Source: Floccularia luteovirens (lineage: Eukaryota; Basidiomycota; Agaricomycetes; Agaricales; Squamanitaceae). Taken from it: a stretch of 64,000 bases of DNA. Of the stretch, positions 1-11,342 are shown in pieces (within the stretch, counting starts at the first letter, position 1; each line of letters begins with the position of its first letter). Position numbers and translations under genes: made by a program. Under the pieces are notes generated by a model. That model ran no database searches and was not told the origin of the DNA. It saw only the letters and a list, made by a program, of their open reading frames with translations. The DNA lies in contig VSJF01000001.1 in the NCBI GenBank assembly GCA_009739215.1, forward strand, positions 496,001 to 560,000. The letters run 5' to 3'.

Positions 1-248
1 CGACTATCAGAGCGCTCTAGAGCATTCGCGAAGTCACCATCTTTCCCTGCTAATAAAACCGAGTATAAGGCGGCTGTTCAAGAGCCGAATGTAGACGAAC
101 TAAGCTGTGTAATCGAGCGCTATGAGAGTGTTAACAAGTTGCGTGATATTTGTACTTCCTTTGTTGTGTTTACTCATCGCCTCGCTTTCTTTTTGTTATC
201 TCTACAGGTTATTGGGATCTTTATTTCTTTCACGGAGACGCGAGTTAG
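1..248 (+). CDS. 3' end of an unidentified gene (partial)
   Basis: The window opens inside a reading frame on the plus strand. It is open from base 1 and runs into a well-formed intron at 152-207 (56 bases, donor GTACTT, acceptor CTACAG), after which a short last exon ends at TAG 246-248. Without splicing the same frame would stay open to about 258, so the end is uncertain by a few codons. The visible residues are charged and soluble with no motif I recognise. The gene begins outside the window, so its function cannot be named. It is convergent with the frataxin gene. Confidence 0.45.
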
Positions 249-558
249 ACTCCCATAGATACTATAATTCATGACAGTCAAGCAAGTCCGCGGATTACAG
301 ACTTGGTTCTACATAGGAACCATAGTGACGTGCTCCTTGCAGCACCCTGTTTTATCTCAGGATTGCATGTAATCTCTTCCATTTCCCCATCAAATCACTG
401 TGCCAATTACCAGCCCATCTCTCTTTTTTATTATGCATAAACAGATATAGGATGATCGAATTTCCGTTCCTGGCAGAACAAAGATAATCACCACATACAT
501 AAGGACATCATTAGATTGGAGATGGTAGAAGAATCAAATCAGATAATAAAGATGTACT

Positions 559-1353
559 TCACTGCCTCAACTCGATGTTCACTTCCTGATCTAGTGCTTT
601 GCTGAGCTCTTCATTTAACAAGTCTGTTAACGTCCGTCCGTCCCTTGAATACACCCATTCTGCTGTATCTTCCACATAATCATAACGCTTCGGACCGCTG
701 TTCATGTGTTTTTCGAGAGAGCAATAAGCAGCAGCAAGTCCAGAAGCAGAAAAAAAGATTATACACATCCCCCTTATTATCTCCACCTGACTGATAAAAG
801 ACGGGGAGAACCCACCTTGAAGGCGATGATAACCAGATTTGCTTATTAGGGGGTTGTTTATTGATGACATACGTTCCCTTATCACCGAGTGAGAGAGTCA
901 GGACACCACTCTGAGAAATCATATGCAGAAAACGGGATGTACAAGTTTGTTAGTCAGATGAGGAAAGATGAAAACATGATTAGCCATGAGGGAAATTCGC
1001 TCACATGATAGTCGACTTCATAGTCACGACTCCCCATCCCATCTAACAGTTCCTCAAAGTGTTCCACCATTCCTTCCATTGCGGAATCAGACAGTTGATG
1101 ATATCTTTCCATTGACAGCGTACTGTGCAAGCCACGGTTAAATATAACCGAAGATATTGAATTATAGCTGGAACACAAACACTCACCTCTCCGCTATATG
1201 CGGCGCAGGCGTGCTTAGCATCCGTCTATGACGTTGCCCAAACCCCTGCTTACACCCATGTAGTGTGATTCTATGTGATACCGAGAAGGGCGGGCGCCGT
1301 AGGGAGTTTACAGCACATCGTTGGGCGAGAAAGCGAAATGATGGTGAAAACAT
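559..1353 (-). CDS. YFH1: Frataxin, mitochondrial iron-sulfur cluster assembly factor
   Basis: Four exons (1353-1187, 1122-1005, 910-816, 697-559) sum to 519 bases and encode 172 residues, matching the usual fungal frataxin length. The first 45 or so residues are rich in Arg, Ser and Phe without acidic residues, a classic mitochondrial presequence. The mature part has the acidic first helix (about residues 60-80). It also has the diagnostic beta-sheet motif [19 protein letters not shown] and a C-terminal helix containing TDLLNEEL. Frataxin binds the NFS1-ISD11-ISU complex in the matrix and promotes sulfur transfer in Fe-S cluster synthesis. All three introns are GT-AG and keep phase. The ATG at 1353 was chosen because only this upstream frame supplies a targeting sequence; a later ATG at 1221 would remove it. 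Confidence 0.95.
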
Positions 1354-2617
1354 GGTTTACGAAAGGGAAATTGAACGGGTTTATTAAAACTTAGAAAAGT
1401 TAGGGTTAGGAGTTAGATAAAGATCCTCTTATCTATGCATTAATAACCACTGTCTTCACTTTCTTGCTGCTGACTTGTTTGCTGGTGATCAGGGGGAGCG
1501 TCGAGGAATGGCAGATTACGGTCTTGCACTAATAAACACGCCCGTAACCTACTATTACGAATACACCATGATCAGCTTCCCTCTCACCTTAAGTTATGTT
1601 CTTAAGCATATCATTTATGGATGAACTTGCCCCAAACTTGCCAGCCACTGCCGTAGGTCTTCGTTTTCCGTTGACCACCCACAAAAGATACATATTTAGA
1701 AAAAAGATTATATTAGTACATTACTAACTCATCGAGCCAATGTAATTCGCTTGTCGTTACCCATTAGAATCTAATTCTGACACTTATTACATTAATAGAT
1801 CAAAAGACCGACATATAAGACTAGCTGTCATCGGATTGTAGATAAGCAGTGGGATGTAGTGATATCCAATCGACACACCCAGATACTACACACCCTCGTG
1901 TAGATCGTGAAAGTAGGCGTGAAAGATTACCCCACTTGAGAAGGCAAAACTTTCTAAACCGGACGACTCGAAAGATTCATCAGTTTTCTGTGCACTGAGG
2001 TCGATCATTCCCCAATGGAAAGCCTTACCGAATGCTTCCTGCTGTCGCTATCCTATTTAGAGGCTTGGAGATTTTATGCGGATCTATATGAAAGGAGTGA
2101 TTTAACACACAATTCTTGCTAATGGTAAAGAAGAAAAAGACAGCAGGAAATGGAAGGTTGATTTAGTTGACAAAAATTGGACTTGTTGTACTGAGGTTGA
2201 TGGTTAGTGCAAAACAATTCCTAGTTGCAACTCAGAATAACCAAAATGTTGACGCTCACGTTTCCGCAAACATTTATGGTGAGGTTTAGTTGGGTTGTGA
2301 GGATGTGTCAGTTTCGTACGGGTCCCTCTCCCGGATCTCCCGAGTACAGTTTTGAGGAGTGGAATTTGATTCCGTAGAGTTGTGACTAAAATGCCATTAG
2401 TTTGGTAAGTTTATGCGGATGAAATAATAAATAGTACACCTACGAAAGATCTAGAGGTGGCTTGATATAGCGCTCAAATCTGTATGAATCTCATCTTCAT
2501 CTTGCTGAAACATGTCATCCTACTCAAATAAGTGGTCTTTGCGAGTCAAGTCAATATTATTGAACATAATGTAGAATAAATCCCTTCTATATCAAAGTTA
2601 CACATACACGAAACCGC
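1354..2617. other. Intergenic, no gene seen
   Basis: This is AT-rich sequence between the 5' end of frataxin and the 3' end of the rhodanese gene. All frames are broken by frequent stops and nothing resembles a known protein or RNA gene. The part next to 1353 must hold the frataxin promoter. Confidence 0.6.
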
Positions 2618-3313
2618 TTAAGCAGTTTTAGTCTTGTTCTGCTTTTCTGTCCACTCTAACCATGACCCCTTATAGTTCAAAATGCTATAAAGACAACAAT
2701 TCGAAAAGCCTTGACAGAAAAATTAATTGAAAGTGACTTACTTTGTAAATCCATTCCGTTTGGCAACATCGCATGCTGAGGTACTCCTCATACCGCTCCT
2801 GCAGTAGAATGTAACTTCTTGGCCTTTCCCAGGCTTTTCGAAACCATGTTTCTGCCTGAACAACTCAGGTTGGAGCTGAAGGGAGTTGGCGAGAACAGAG
2901 AGTGGTAGGTTGACCGCAGAGGGAATCATCCCTTGGATCACTTCGTCTGGTTCACGGACATCGATGAGATACGCATCCTGTAACGAGAAATGTATAAATC
3001 GATATCTCAGATTTTATAAGGAATAAAAATGGCCTACTGGTGTAGGATTCTCAGTCTTTGGTAATAATTCTTCGTATGATAATATCCGGGCATCCCAATC
3101 CCTTTGGAGATCATCGTTTCGCTTCAAAGCCTCTTTCTTAGCTTTCTGCTCTGAAGTCAAAGCAGGTTTCGAGCTTGGGGCCTGTGTAGAGTTGGCACGA
3201 GTAAATTGTCCTTGTACCAAAGGTCGGATGGTGATGGGAACTGAAACGCTGGGTCTTCTTGTGAGGGTGGCCATTGTGTGAATGCGAATGCGAGTGAGAG
3301 CTGTTCGATGCAT
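2618..3313 (-). CDS. Single-domain rhodanese-like sulfurtransferase, probably mitochondrial
   Basis: Three exons (3313-3038, 2977-2742, 2684-2618) add to 579 bases, or 192 residues. Residues 1 to about 45 are Arg/Thr/Ser rich with almost no acidic residues, which suggests mitochondrial import. The rhodanese domain follows, with the DVREPDE substrate-side motif and the active-site loop CRSGMRS whose Cys would carry the persulfide, ending in the helix that contains LEWTEKQ. Such proteins move sulfane sulfur from thiosulfate or related donors to acceptors such as cyanide or glutathione, and resemble yeast Rdl1/Rdl2 and human TSTD1. A second ATG at codon 14 is possible. The exact donor substrate cannot be told from sequence. 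Confidence 0.9.
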
Positions 3314-4154
3314 TTTGCTAGGGCTTGGTAGGGGATTTAAGTACGATTTCTGCTTCTGTGTGGGTCTCCTTGTTTGCTGTAGGATTGAAGTGAAGGGGAG
3401 GTGTTAATGATCTTGTTCTGAAAGGATTTCAGAATGTTGAAGTCCGGCAAAACTTTGAAAGTTTGAGATTTGAACAAACGGTCACTTCATCAGGGTTGGT
3501 GTCCGGGGTCCGTTCTTGTCACCGCAACACTTTCCTTTCAATGAAACTAAACTTTGCATATTTAGCAAGTCTAGCCTACTTCTCAACAGCTCCCAGCTGA
3601 ATCTCTGCAGTCATTTCATTCTAGCAGTGCTTTGTTGGGTTTGCTTATACTCTCGAACGTATAGCTGGAAGTGCCTCGCTACATCCTGGAAATACTTTTG
3701 GGCGTCTCGGGAAACGATACACTCATGGATCTTCTAAACAATTCTTCTAACGAGCTAGAAAGACATGATACGAGAGCAACACTTACGATGTCATTATTCT
3801 ATCCAACGGCTGCTCCGGTTTGCGCTGTCCTGCTCATTTCAAAACTTTCTAGTTTATGAATACACTGTGCCCTAGTTGGATCGCGAAAACAAACTGGCTT
3901 CGAAAATATATTCATCCCTGAACAACACCACTCCCCCTACGCAGCAGTAGCCCATAGTTTAGGGGTACAGTAATTCTCAAGGTACTAAATACTTGTTTCC
4001 GGGCCCTCAACTGCGTGTTTATTTTAATTGTTGCATCTCCGGTGTTTCCCGCCTTGTTTTCTGGCTCCGTCTCAAACCCATGGTAACTTCTTCACAAGAT
4101 CACATTCACGTTAACTTACTGCTTGGTACCAAGTAACTTCACCATAACCAAATT
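3314..4154. promoter_or_regulatory. Divergent intergenic region between rhodanese and CTR genes
   Basis: These 841 bases separate two genes that point away from each other, so both promoters should lie here. The reading frames present are short and show no family resemblance. I see no clear TATA box close to either start codon. Confidence 0.5.
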
Positions 4155-4807
4155 ATGAGTTCCGCACCCAATGGAGCCTCTTCAGCGACTGTCGCTGTTG
4201 GAATGGTACCGTTCTTACATTTCGCAACCGGAGATCACTTATATTTTGAGTCCTGGAGACCAACCTCACCTGGTGCCATTGCTGGTGCATGTATCGGTTT
4301 GGTAGTCCTTGCGCTGGTGGAGCGTTGGCTTGCTGCAAGCAGAGCATTTTTGGATTCTTATTGGAGAAAAAGGTGCCCACTTTTCATTGTATAGTATCTT
4401 ATTTGTTATTTATCTTTACGTGTGTGTAGATTTTTGGATGATGTATCAAAGGATTTGAGCGAAGATGAAACATCTGAAAAGTCGCATAATGATTCTAACG
4501 AACGTGTGGAAATAAAACGCAAGGGTACAACCGCAGCGATGTCTCGTTTGGGAACAGTGCCTCCTTTCATTGCGTCGCACGATGTACCGCGCGGTATTCT
4601 GTACGCTGTGCAGTCGTTGCTGACTTACCTCCTCATGTTGGCTGTCATGTTAGTGTCTTCCAGTCGTCTTTGTGGGGGACCATTTATTAACATTAATTGC
4701 CAAGGACATTCCAAGCCGCGTATTTCATTTCGATTGTGGCGGGATTAGGCATCGGGGAGATATTGTTTGGAAGAATACGCGGTGGGAAGGTAAACATGAT
4801 CCATTGA
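4155..4807 (+). CDS. CTR-family copper transporter
   Basis: Three exons (4155-4372, 4430-4648, 4705-4807) total 540 bases, or 179 residues. A short N-terminus with a single Met before the membrane leads into LHFATGDHLYFESW, typical of the extracellular edge of Ctr proteins, and then the first membrane helix. An acidic, serine-rich cytosolic loop follows. Transmembrane helix 2 contains the MxxxM copper motif (MLAVM), placed across the second intron. Helix 3 contains the GxxxG packing motif (GLGIG) ending in EILFGR. Ctr proteins form trimers that import Cu(I). The few N-terminal Met residues make it look more like a Ctr2 or low-Met Ctr than a Met-rich plasma membrane form. The stop at 4805 is the simplest end; extra 3' exons are not excluded. 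A BIM1-like gene follows on the same strand. Confidence 0.9.
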
Positions 4808-6157
4808 GTGTGCTGGCAAAGAGCGTGTGTATGTATGTAAAATATCACCTTCTGTATTGGAACGTTTTCGCGAGCCAACCATAACTGATCAATTACATTT
4901 CGTGAAGTTCTCGGGAGGCATACGCCGGGTGATCCTTGTTAAAGGATATGTGTGGTATGCATCTCTTAGCGCTGAAGTACTCAACCTTTCAAGTAAAGCC
5001 AAGCTCAAAGTTGTGTAAAATGTAAAAGATTTTTTCTCCCCGCTAATTTCCTAAGCGGACTTGCTATAAGATCGCTGAGTGCTTCTATTATCTGTAATAC
5101 TCCACAACTTCTACAGGTGGGTACACCGATGCCGTTAACAATCAGACTAACTTCCCATTGTCAGGTGGTTCCTTAATCATCAAGACGGGAAATAGGGACT
5201 GGACAGGTACATTAATACCCCACACCGTCATTATTTTCTCGTGCATATCATGGAGCATGTTTTTTGTACACACCGTCATGATATTGATTTATGATCGGAT
5301 ATTTAACTGGGGTATTGATTTCATCTGTAGAGCTGTTCGGCGACTGCTCTTCGGGTGGTACAACAATCAACATCGCCGTATGCAAAAGAAGCAAGAGCGG
5401 GAATGTTCTGCAATTTACAAAGTATACCCGGCGTCGGTGAGGGTTCTAACATAACTATCCAAGTCGTATTTTCAGGTGGTATATGGGAATAATTATCATG
5501 CAAAAAATGGTCATGTACAAGAAGTGATTCTGTTCTAGTATGCAGACCTTACCCTGTCTGGTAGCAGCATCACTGTGGATAGCGCCACTTGCAGGAATGA
5601 GACTAGTAGCCTAGCTTCGCATTCCATCTCTTCTACACAACCAAGTTCACCATCAGAAACACCACCTTGGCGAATGGAAGCTTCGGTAGAGCGCATCAAT
5701 ATCTATTCTTTTAGCCCATAGGCTGGTAAACTATAAAACGTGGTTCTTGTGCACACGCAGATTAGCCTGTATTTTTGTTCCCATGTATCCCGAACGCTAG
5801 GTCTAATTTTTCTTCTGAATTGAAGCGAGGGGGGTCCCACACAAAGGTCCGGGTCTGTTTCATGATGCATACCAAGCAAATGTGTAAATGTGTTCGCTTA
5901 GAATTATTTAGTAAAGGGTCCACGCGAACCAAATATGAATTCTGAAAATGAGAATAAATATAATCTCCATTGGCCGATATAAATAGATCGCTTAAAAACA
6001 ACACACACTCGGTATAATTTATAAAGTGAATAGAAGAAAAAAAAACTTGTCAGTGAAAAAACTTTTTTGCCCCAGGCCTGAAAGGAGTCTATATTACTTT
6101 CAAAGTGGATAGCGTAGTTTTGCAAGACGACAAAAAAACACACACGGATAGACTATC
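4808..6157. other. Gap between CTR and BIM1-like genes, with one hydrophobic ORF
   Basis: The only notable frame is 5158-5454 (+). It would give 98 residues with a central hydrophobic stretch that could cross the membrane, followed by a basic tail with KKQERE. It has no recognisable family, and an AG before 5111 could serve as an acceptor for a spliced form. It may be a chance ORF. The last 250 bases are A/T rich with two TATA-like strings near 5978 and 6019 and probably include the promoter of the next gene. Confidence 0.3.
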
Positions 6158-7059
6158 ATGTACACCTCTGCTATTTTCCTCTTAGCCTCATTTGCAACTC
6201 TCGGCAAGGCCCACTTCCAACTCCAGTTCCCTCCCCCTCGAGGTGTGTTTGTTGAAGATAAGGAGCCAACGTTTTGTGGTAAGTCTTATTTCGGCCTGCA
6301 TATAGGTTAGTGTGCCTTACGATATTGTTCCACAGATGGGTATGACAACGTTGCCAACCGCACACAATTCCCCCTGAGTAATGGTTTTTTTACCCTCAAT
6401 TCTGAGCATCCACAATGGTCATGTATGTGGATCCCTGCGCGCCTCCATTTCTCCACATTAACACACTAGTCTTGTTTCATAGCTGGTGTCCTCCTCGCGT
6501 CCTCTTCCAACCCAACTTCGTTTGATAACTTTTCACAAATCAATACGTTTTTCACGAAACAGGGAGAGGGTGTATTCTGCATCCCTCTAGACTTCTCACA
6601 CAGCAATGCGACTGGTTTGCAAGATGGGCAGAACGTTACACTACAGGTGTGTCACATACAAAATAGGATGAAAGGCTTTCGAGTTTCTCATATTGGATTG
6701 GCATTGGTATAGATCGTATTTGATGGTGGAGACGGTGCATTGTATCAGGTATGCTCCTCCTTCTTGTTTTAGTAACTTCGGAGTTGTCTGATCTCCGTTT
6801 CATTTCGTTCCTTAGTGTGCGGACTTGACTTTGTCGAGCACTGCTACCATTCCTTCCAGCATTGCATGTAATGGGACTGGTAGTAGTTCCACTTCTGCAA
6901 GTTCAGGTGCTAGCACTGCAGCAGGCCCTACTTCAGCAGCCCCCCCTGCGTCAGTCAACACCCCCTGCAAGTGCTAACAACTCTGCACGTCAGACAGCAG
7001 CTGGTGTGACAGGATTATCATTGACTTTCCTCGGCATTGTGACTGCTATGATGCTGTGA
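6158..7059 (+). CDS. BIM1/X325-like secreted copper-binding protein, GPI-anchored
   Basis: Exons 6158-6278, 6336-6422, 6483-6646, 6713-6748, 6816-6953 and 6994-7059 add to 612 bases, or 203 residues. A signal peptide of about 18 residues ends in Ala just before His, so the mature protein would start [11 protein letters not shown]. The N-terminal His is the hallmark of LPMO-like histidine-brace proteins. The motifs [12 protein letters not shown] and NSEHPQW are those of the BIM1-like (X325) family, which binds Cu(II) but is not a polysaccharide oxidase. A Ser/Thr/Ala-rich linker and a C-terminal hydrophobic tail indicate a GPI anchor. In Cryptococcus Bim1 assists Ctr1 under copper starvation, and here a CTR gene lies just upstream. 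The last intron (6954-6993, 40 bases, weak donor GTCAAC, branch site CTAAC) is inferred. Without it the frame stops at 6977 and the anchor is lost. Confidence 0.88.
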
Positions 7060-8287
7060 TGAAGAGTAGACCCATTGTAGTTATCTACTATTGAATATTC
7101 ACGTGCAACCCTGTTCATCAAGTTGGATAATTTGGAACTTGGTTGAGGTATCTTTGTTGATGAAATGTTAATATTAATGTTCGTATGACGCTTGGAATGG
7201 ATATATTGTTTGATCCACCTTGAGAAAACACATATGATCATCGTTTCATCACGTTGCGATCCGTTTCGAGTATGATAACTGGTCAAGATGCGGCTGTAAC
7301 AGCCGAGGTGAGGTACAAGCGCTTGTGGTTCTGATGATATTACCTTTATAAGTAAACAGGTCCAAATAAACTTTTTGTATCAATGAGTCCCAGCAGTTCA
7401 CAACAGTCAACAAGTCGAAAATGACTTGATACCCCACGCAAAATCAAATATCACAAAGTCTTCTGGTATCAGAATCAAGATTCCAAGATTTCCAGCTGTG
7501 TCAGCCAATGCCCGAAATTCGCCTGATTACCATCCATTCATGACAAATGGGTCTAGGTCTTGTTTGTACTCACAGTCATTGTAATTGACTCAATCGTGAC
7601 TTTAACCGTGGTATGCAAAGTTCTTGCTTACGCGAAGTAAACGGATAAGCGAGCCGCGCCAAGCTATAAACGATACACGTCTTGTTACGGCGATGATGTG
7701 ATTGGTGATAAATGTAAAACTCTGCAAATCATGGGATCTATCAGGACAGAGATAAAACACAAGCTTGTTTCCCTGGGCGCGGCGCTGGCAGCATGAGCCT
7801 GCGTAATAAGGGCTGACACAGGATAAAGATGTGCTGCGAGAGAATTGGAAGCAATGTGAATTGCCGCAGTTGGTCATCTTTACTTTGTGATGAGCTGTTA
7901 ATACAGCATGCATCTGCATGATGGGTGAGTACTTGAATGGTGAAAAAATAGGATCGGGGGATACGGCCAAGGAGTAAAGCTTGCTCAATGAATGACAGAT
8001 GCTATAAGTTACCCGGAGCAGTAAGTGGAAATAGAATTAAAAATAAATAAATAACGTAATTAGTCAGCAATTGGTGATGGATGTGGTTCGGCGGATCAAG
8101 ATCTGTCGGATTGTGGCCGCAGCGACGCGTTTTAGCCTGTGGCGGTGTCATCCCTCTTTCGTATCTAATCAACTATAAGAGACCCTTCGCCTAATGGATT
8201 GTTATTCCGCTTCGCCTCCTTTTCAAGTTCTCTACAACTCCGTTACAATATTCCATCTCTCTCCCTTCTCCTCCCCATCCGCAATTT
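7060..8287. other. Intergenic, no supported gene
   Basis: A 128-codon minus-strand frame at 7602-7988 is the longest ORF, but it has no splice context or family likeness and I do not call it. A CT-rich stretch and the string CTATAAGAG near 8173 precede the next start codon and could be its promoter. Confidence 0.5.
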
Positions 8288-8858
8288 ATGTTCAAATTCC
8301 GTCGTAAAGAAGAACCTTGGGAGGTCGTGGACAGCAAGTCTGTCGACCCTGTCCCTGTTTACTACGATGATGAAGGTCTGTCTGACTCGTGTTCCAATTG
8401 ATTTTTCTGTTACTCAATCTTGTTATCTCAGAGCTTGACATAGTAGTCGTCGGCGAGATAGACACTCGCGGAACATATGTTTTTGACATTAAACACCCAA
8501 GACAACTCGTCGACCTCCAACGGTCCGTGGAATTCGCAAAGCAACAGCTTATGCAGCAAATTAGTAAAAAAGGCTATAATGTTCTACTGCTAGAAAGGTG
8601 TGTTTTCAACGCGTTGCATAGCCTACAATTGCTAATAGCTTGCCTCTAGATGGCGTGTTACCCTGTACCGGAGAGCAAAAAATCATAGAATAGAAGTTGA
8701 ATATACTGGACGACGTATGTGTTAATTTCTTGGCAATTTTACGACCAGGTAGGATGCTGACCAATAATTATTTAACAGCTGCCCGTGCTCTTGGTAAAAT
8801 TCCAAAGCAAAGGCCTCCACCGTTCATTTCAGTTCTCAAAGCCCCAAGATATGTATAG
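8288..8858 (+). CDS. Conserved small protein of unknown function
   Basis: Four exons (8288-8375, 8432-8597, 8650-8714, 8779-8858) join in phase to 399 bases, or 132 residues. All three introns have consensus borders (donors GTCTGT, GTGTGT, GTATGT) and normal length, which is good evidence for a real gene. The protein is soluble and basic at its C-terminus. It has an N-terminal basic/acidic segment, a beta-rich stretch with DIVVVGEIDTRGTYVFD, a Gln-rich helix (FAKQQLMQQ) and a tail ending PRPPPF-like (KQRPPPFISV). I do not recognise a named domain; similar small hypotheticals occur in mushrooms as far as I recall. Function is unknown. Confidence 0.72.
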
Positions 8859-10038
8859 CGCTGTTCTCGACAGCCTTGTATGATTAGTACGACCCCCACA
8901 TCAAGTTAGTGTATCAGCATTGTAATTGTATTTCTAGCATGTAAAGATACCGATATCGCAAGAAGTAGACTCCACTCATTAGCATCACATTTATGAAATA
9001 TATATCTACCTCTTATTTTTCCAATATCATCATTCTGAGAAAAAGGTTGTCATTCTGCAGTGATTCCAAGTGATAATGCCTCGTTTTGGGGCCACGTTGT
9101 TTATGCGATGCAGCGTCTGTCATTGGAACTTTCCGCATTTGCCAAACAAAAAGGTTCAAACATAACTACATATATGTTTCTCCTGTGTAGCCGATGTGTT
9201 GCCGACGAAAAAGTAAGCCGACAATATCGCTACAAGAAAAGGCTAATGATGTGGATGTTCAATAAGCTATAAATAATACCATCTCCCGAAACCCAACGGA
9301 TATCATCGTGGTGCACACCCCCTATGTGTGCACCCCCACACATATGCAGCATTCTTGCTTAAAATATCTTGAAATGGAGAGGAAGAAATAGCTTTGGGTG
9401 CTGACCAGTTAGATACATTACAATTGTGTCGTGCTATACTTAGCACTGCTATTCTGCTGTTATAATTGTATGTGGCAGCATGACAACAAACATAATTAGG
9501 TAGAAGAGTTCATCAGAGACTTTACCATAAGTCATGAGGAAGTTCGCACACCGGCCTGATAAATCATGGTTGAGTACTGCGCGTGCCGCAGTCATATCTG
9601 TTTCCTAGATTCTCTATCAAAGAAGACTCAGTTAAGTAGCTGTCAAGATTTTCTAGAATGTGTCAAACAAGGGTGTTGAAAGCCGCCCAAAAGTAGCACC
9701 TGATGGCGGAACCGACCTGACAGGTTTATAAAACATTGGTAAAGTGATGGCTAAAAGGGCAACCAGGCCGTGTTGCAGAATATCATGTTAGTGGGAAAAT
9801 AACCTGCAACGGTGAAAACCAAATTTTAAGTTTGCTGTGCAGCTGATTAGAAGCTCGGTGGATATAAATGTCAGTCAGCAAAGATATTGCCGGTATAGTA
9901 TAGAAAGGCAAGCACAGCCATCTTCTCTGTGATATGGGTTGCTGTGGAGCATCTCCTGATAATCAGCTGAAAAAGAACTTTTACTGCATGTTTGACGATA
10001 CATAAACCATCTATTTGCAAGTACTTTTTTTGAATTAT
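8859..10038. other. Intergenic, no gene seen
   Basis: This is the convergent gap between the small unknown gene and the sulfurtransferase. The frames (for example 9060-9272) are short, lack splice logic and resemble nothing known. A short imperfect inverted repeat around 9312-9345 (cacacccccta / tgtgtgcaccc-type) is visible but too small to interpret. Confidence 0.5.
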
Positions 10039-11342
10039 CTATTTCGTAATTTCTATCTTGCTTGCAGGTCTCATAGCATAACCAGTCCACGACTGTCAAG
10101 GTGATATAAACAAATAGCAATTATTAGACTTTTAAATTAAAAACTTACTTCATCGTAGAGACCAATATTTTGCACACCAATCAATTTCAGCCCTAGCCAT
10201 ATGACTCCGGCTGTCATCCCACTGCCACAGCTAGTGACAACTGGTTTCTCCCCTTTGATTATTCTTTCACCTTGTTCCCGACCTACAGCATTATAAAGAG
10301 CATTTTTAATCTCTTCCTTAGGAAGTAATGTTGTATATTTGACGCCAAAAGCACTGGTATGGTTCTGCAGGAATACACTGAATGGCAGTGAACACGAGTT
10401 GGGTATGTGTCCTGATGAGAGTCCTGGACGTGGTTCAGGATCTACACCAGTGAATCTGCATGTATAATATGTCGTGTAAGCTAAGCTGTAAAATTATTTC
10501 ACATCGCCCTTGCTTACCGCCCATGTGAGCGAGCATCAAGAACAAGTTCTGTATCTAGTTCAGTCGGATCGAGAGCTGAATTTGCAACGATATCCTCATA
10601 ACCTAGAAAGCAATACCTATAATTTCCGAACGCTGGAGAGAGTTCAGGTCATACTTCTAATTGAACTGAACATTTTTGGAGGTGGGTATTTTGTCTCTTT
10701 CGGAGGTCTCGGGAGCTGTGAGTCAACAGTGAGGCCTTCGTTAATCCAACGAGGAAGGCCACCATCAATAATGCTAGACTTTTCGTGTCCAAAGGTTCGG
10801 AACATAAATAGAGCCCGAGGAGATGAGAACACTCCGTGAGCGTCGTAGCTGAATCACAGTACCGGTAAATTTCAATCCGGAATTTGAAGCTCAACAAAGC
10901 AAACACGCAACTTACATGACAACATGCGTTGATGGGGAAATACCCAACTTCCCTGGAAGGCATACGGAAATTGGTCCAACGGATGACAAACTAAGATCAA
11001 TGACTTTAACTTACCACATGCTTCCGCAAAAACTGTTTCACTAGGCATCATATGTGCAAGTCCAAGCTCATGAGAACTCGCAACTTCATCCAAGTCCAAA
11101 AATTGGGCCCCGGGGAGTCTTTTTTCAAGAAATTCATTTCTTGCTTTACGAGGTGAGTTAGGCATAAACCATGTTGCATCCAGTAGTGAAACTTGAGCAG
11201 ATGATTTGGTTATATTTTGGACCTCGGAAGGATTTAGAATTAGAGGTGTTGTTGAACTTCCATATGTGGAAAGGTTCCTTTTCGCGAAATGCGACATGCC
11301 GCTGAGTATTCTAAAGATTCTTGGCGATATGGAGGTCATCAT
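10039..11342 (-). CDS. TUM1: Tandem-rhodanese 3-mercaptopyruvate/thiosulfate sulfurtransferase
   Basis: Six exons (11342-11015, 10952-10916, 10848-10655, 10602-10518, 10455-10149, 10092-10039) give 1005 bases, or 334 residues. A basic, Ser-rich N-terminus suggests a mitochondrial presequence. The first rhodanese domain (about residues 30-150) contains LLDATW and FLDLDEVA and lacks a catalytic Cys. The second has LDARSHGRF and the active loop CGSGMTAG, the CG-S-G-(V/M)-T type of mercaptopyruvate sulfurtransferases rather than the CRKGVT type of thiosulfate enzymes. The C-terminus has WTGYA in the usual place. Such enzymes (yeast Tum1, human MPST) transfer sulfur to NFS1 or Urm1 for tRNA thiolation. 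Two adjacent ATGs open the gene. It is divergent from the V-ATPase subunit gene. Confidence 0.92.

Noticed and set aside
7602..7988. 128-codon minus-strand ORF
   Set aside because: No domain, no intron context and composition like the surrounding non-coding DNA.
9305..9350. Small inverted repeat considered as a transposon end
   Set aside because: Too short and imperfect, with no partner copy or coding sequence nearby.
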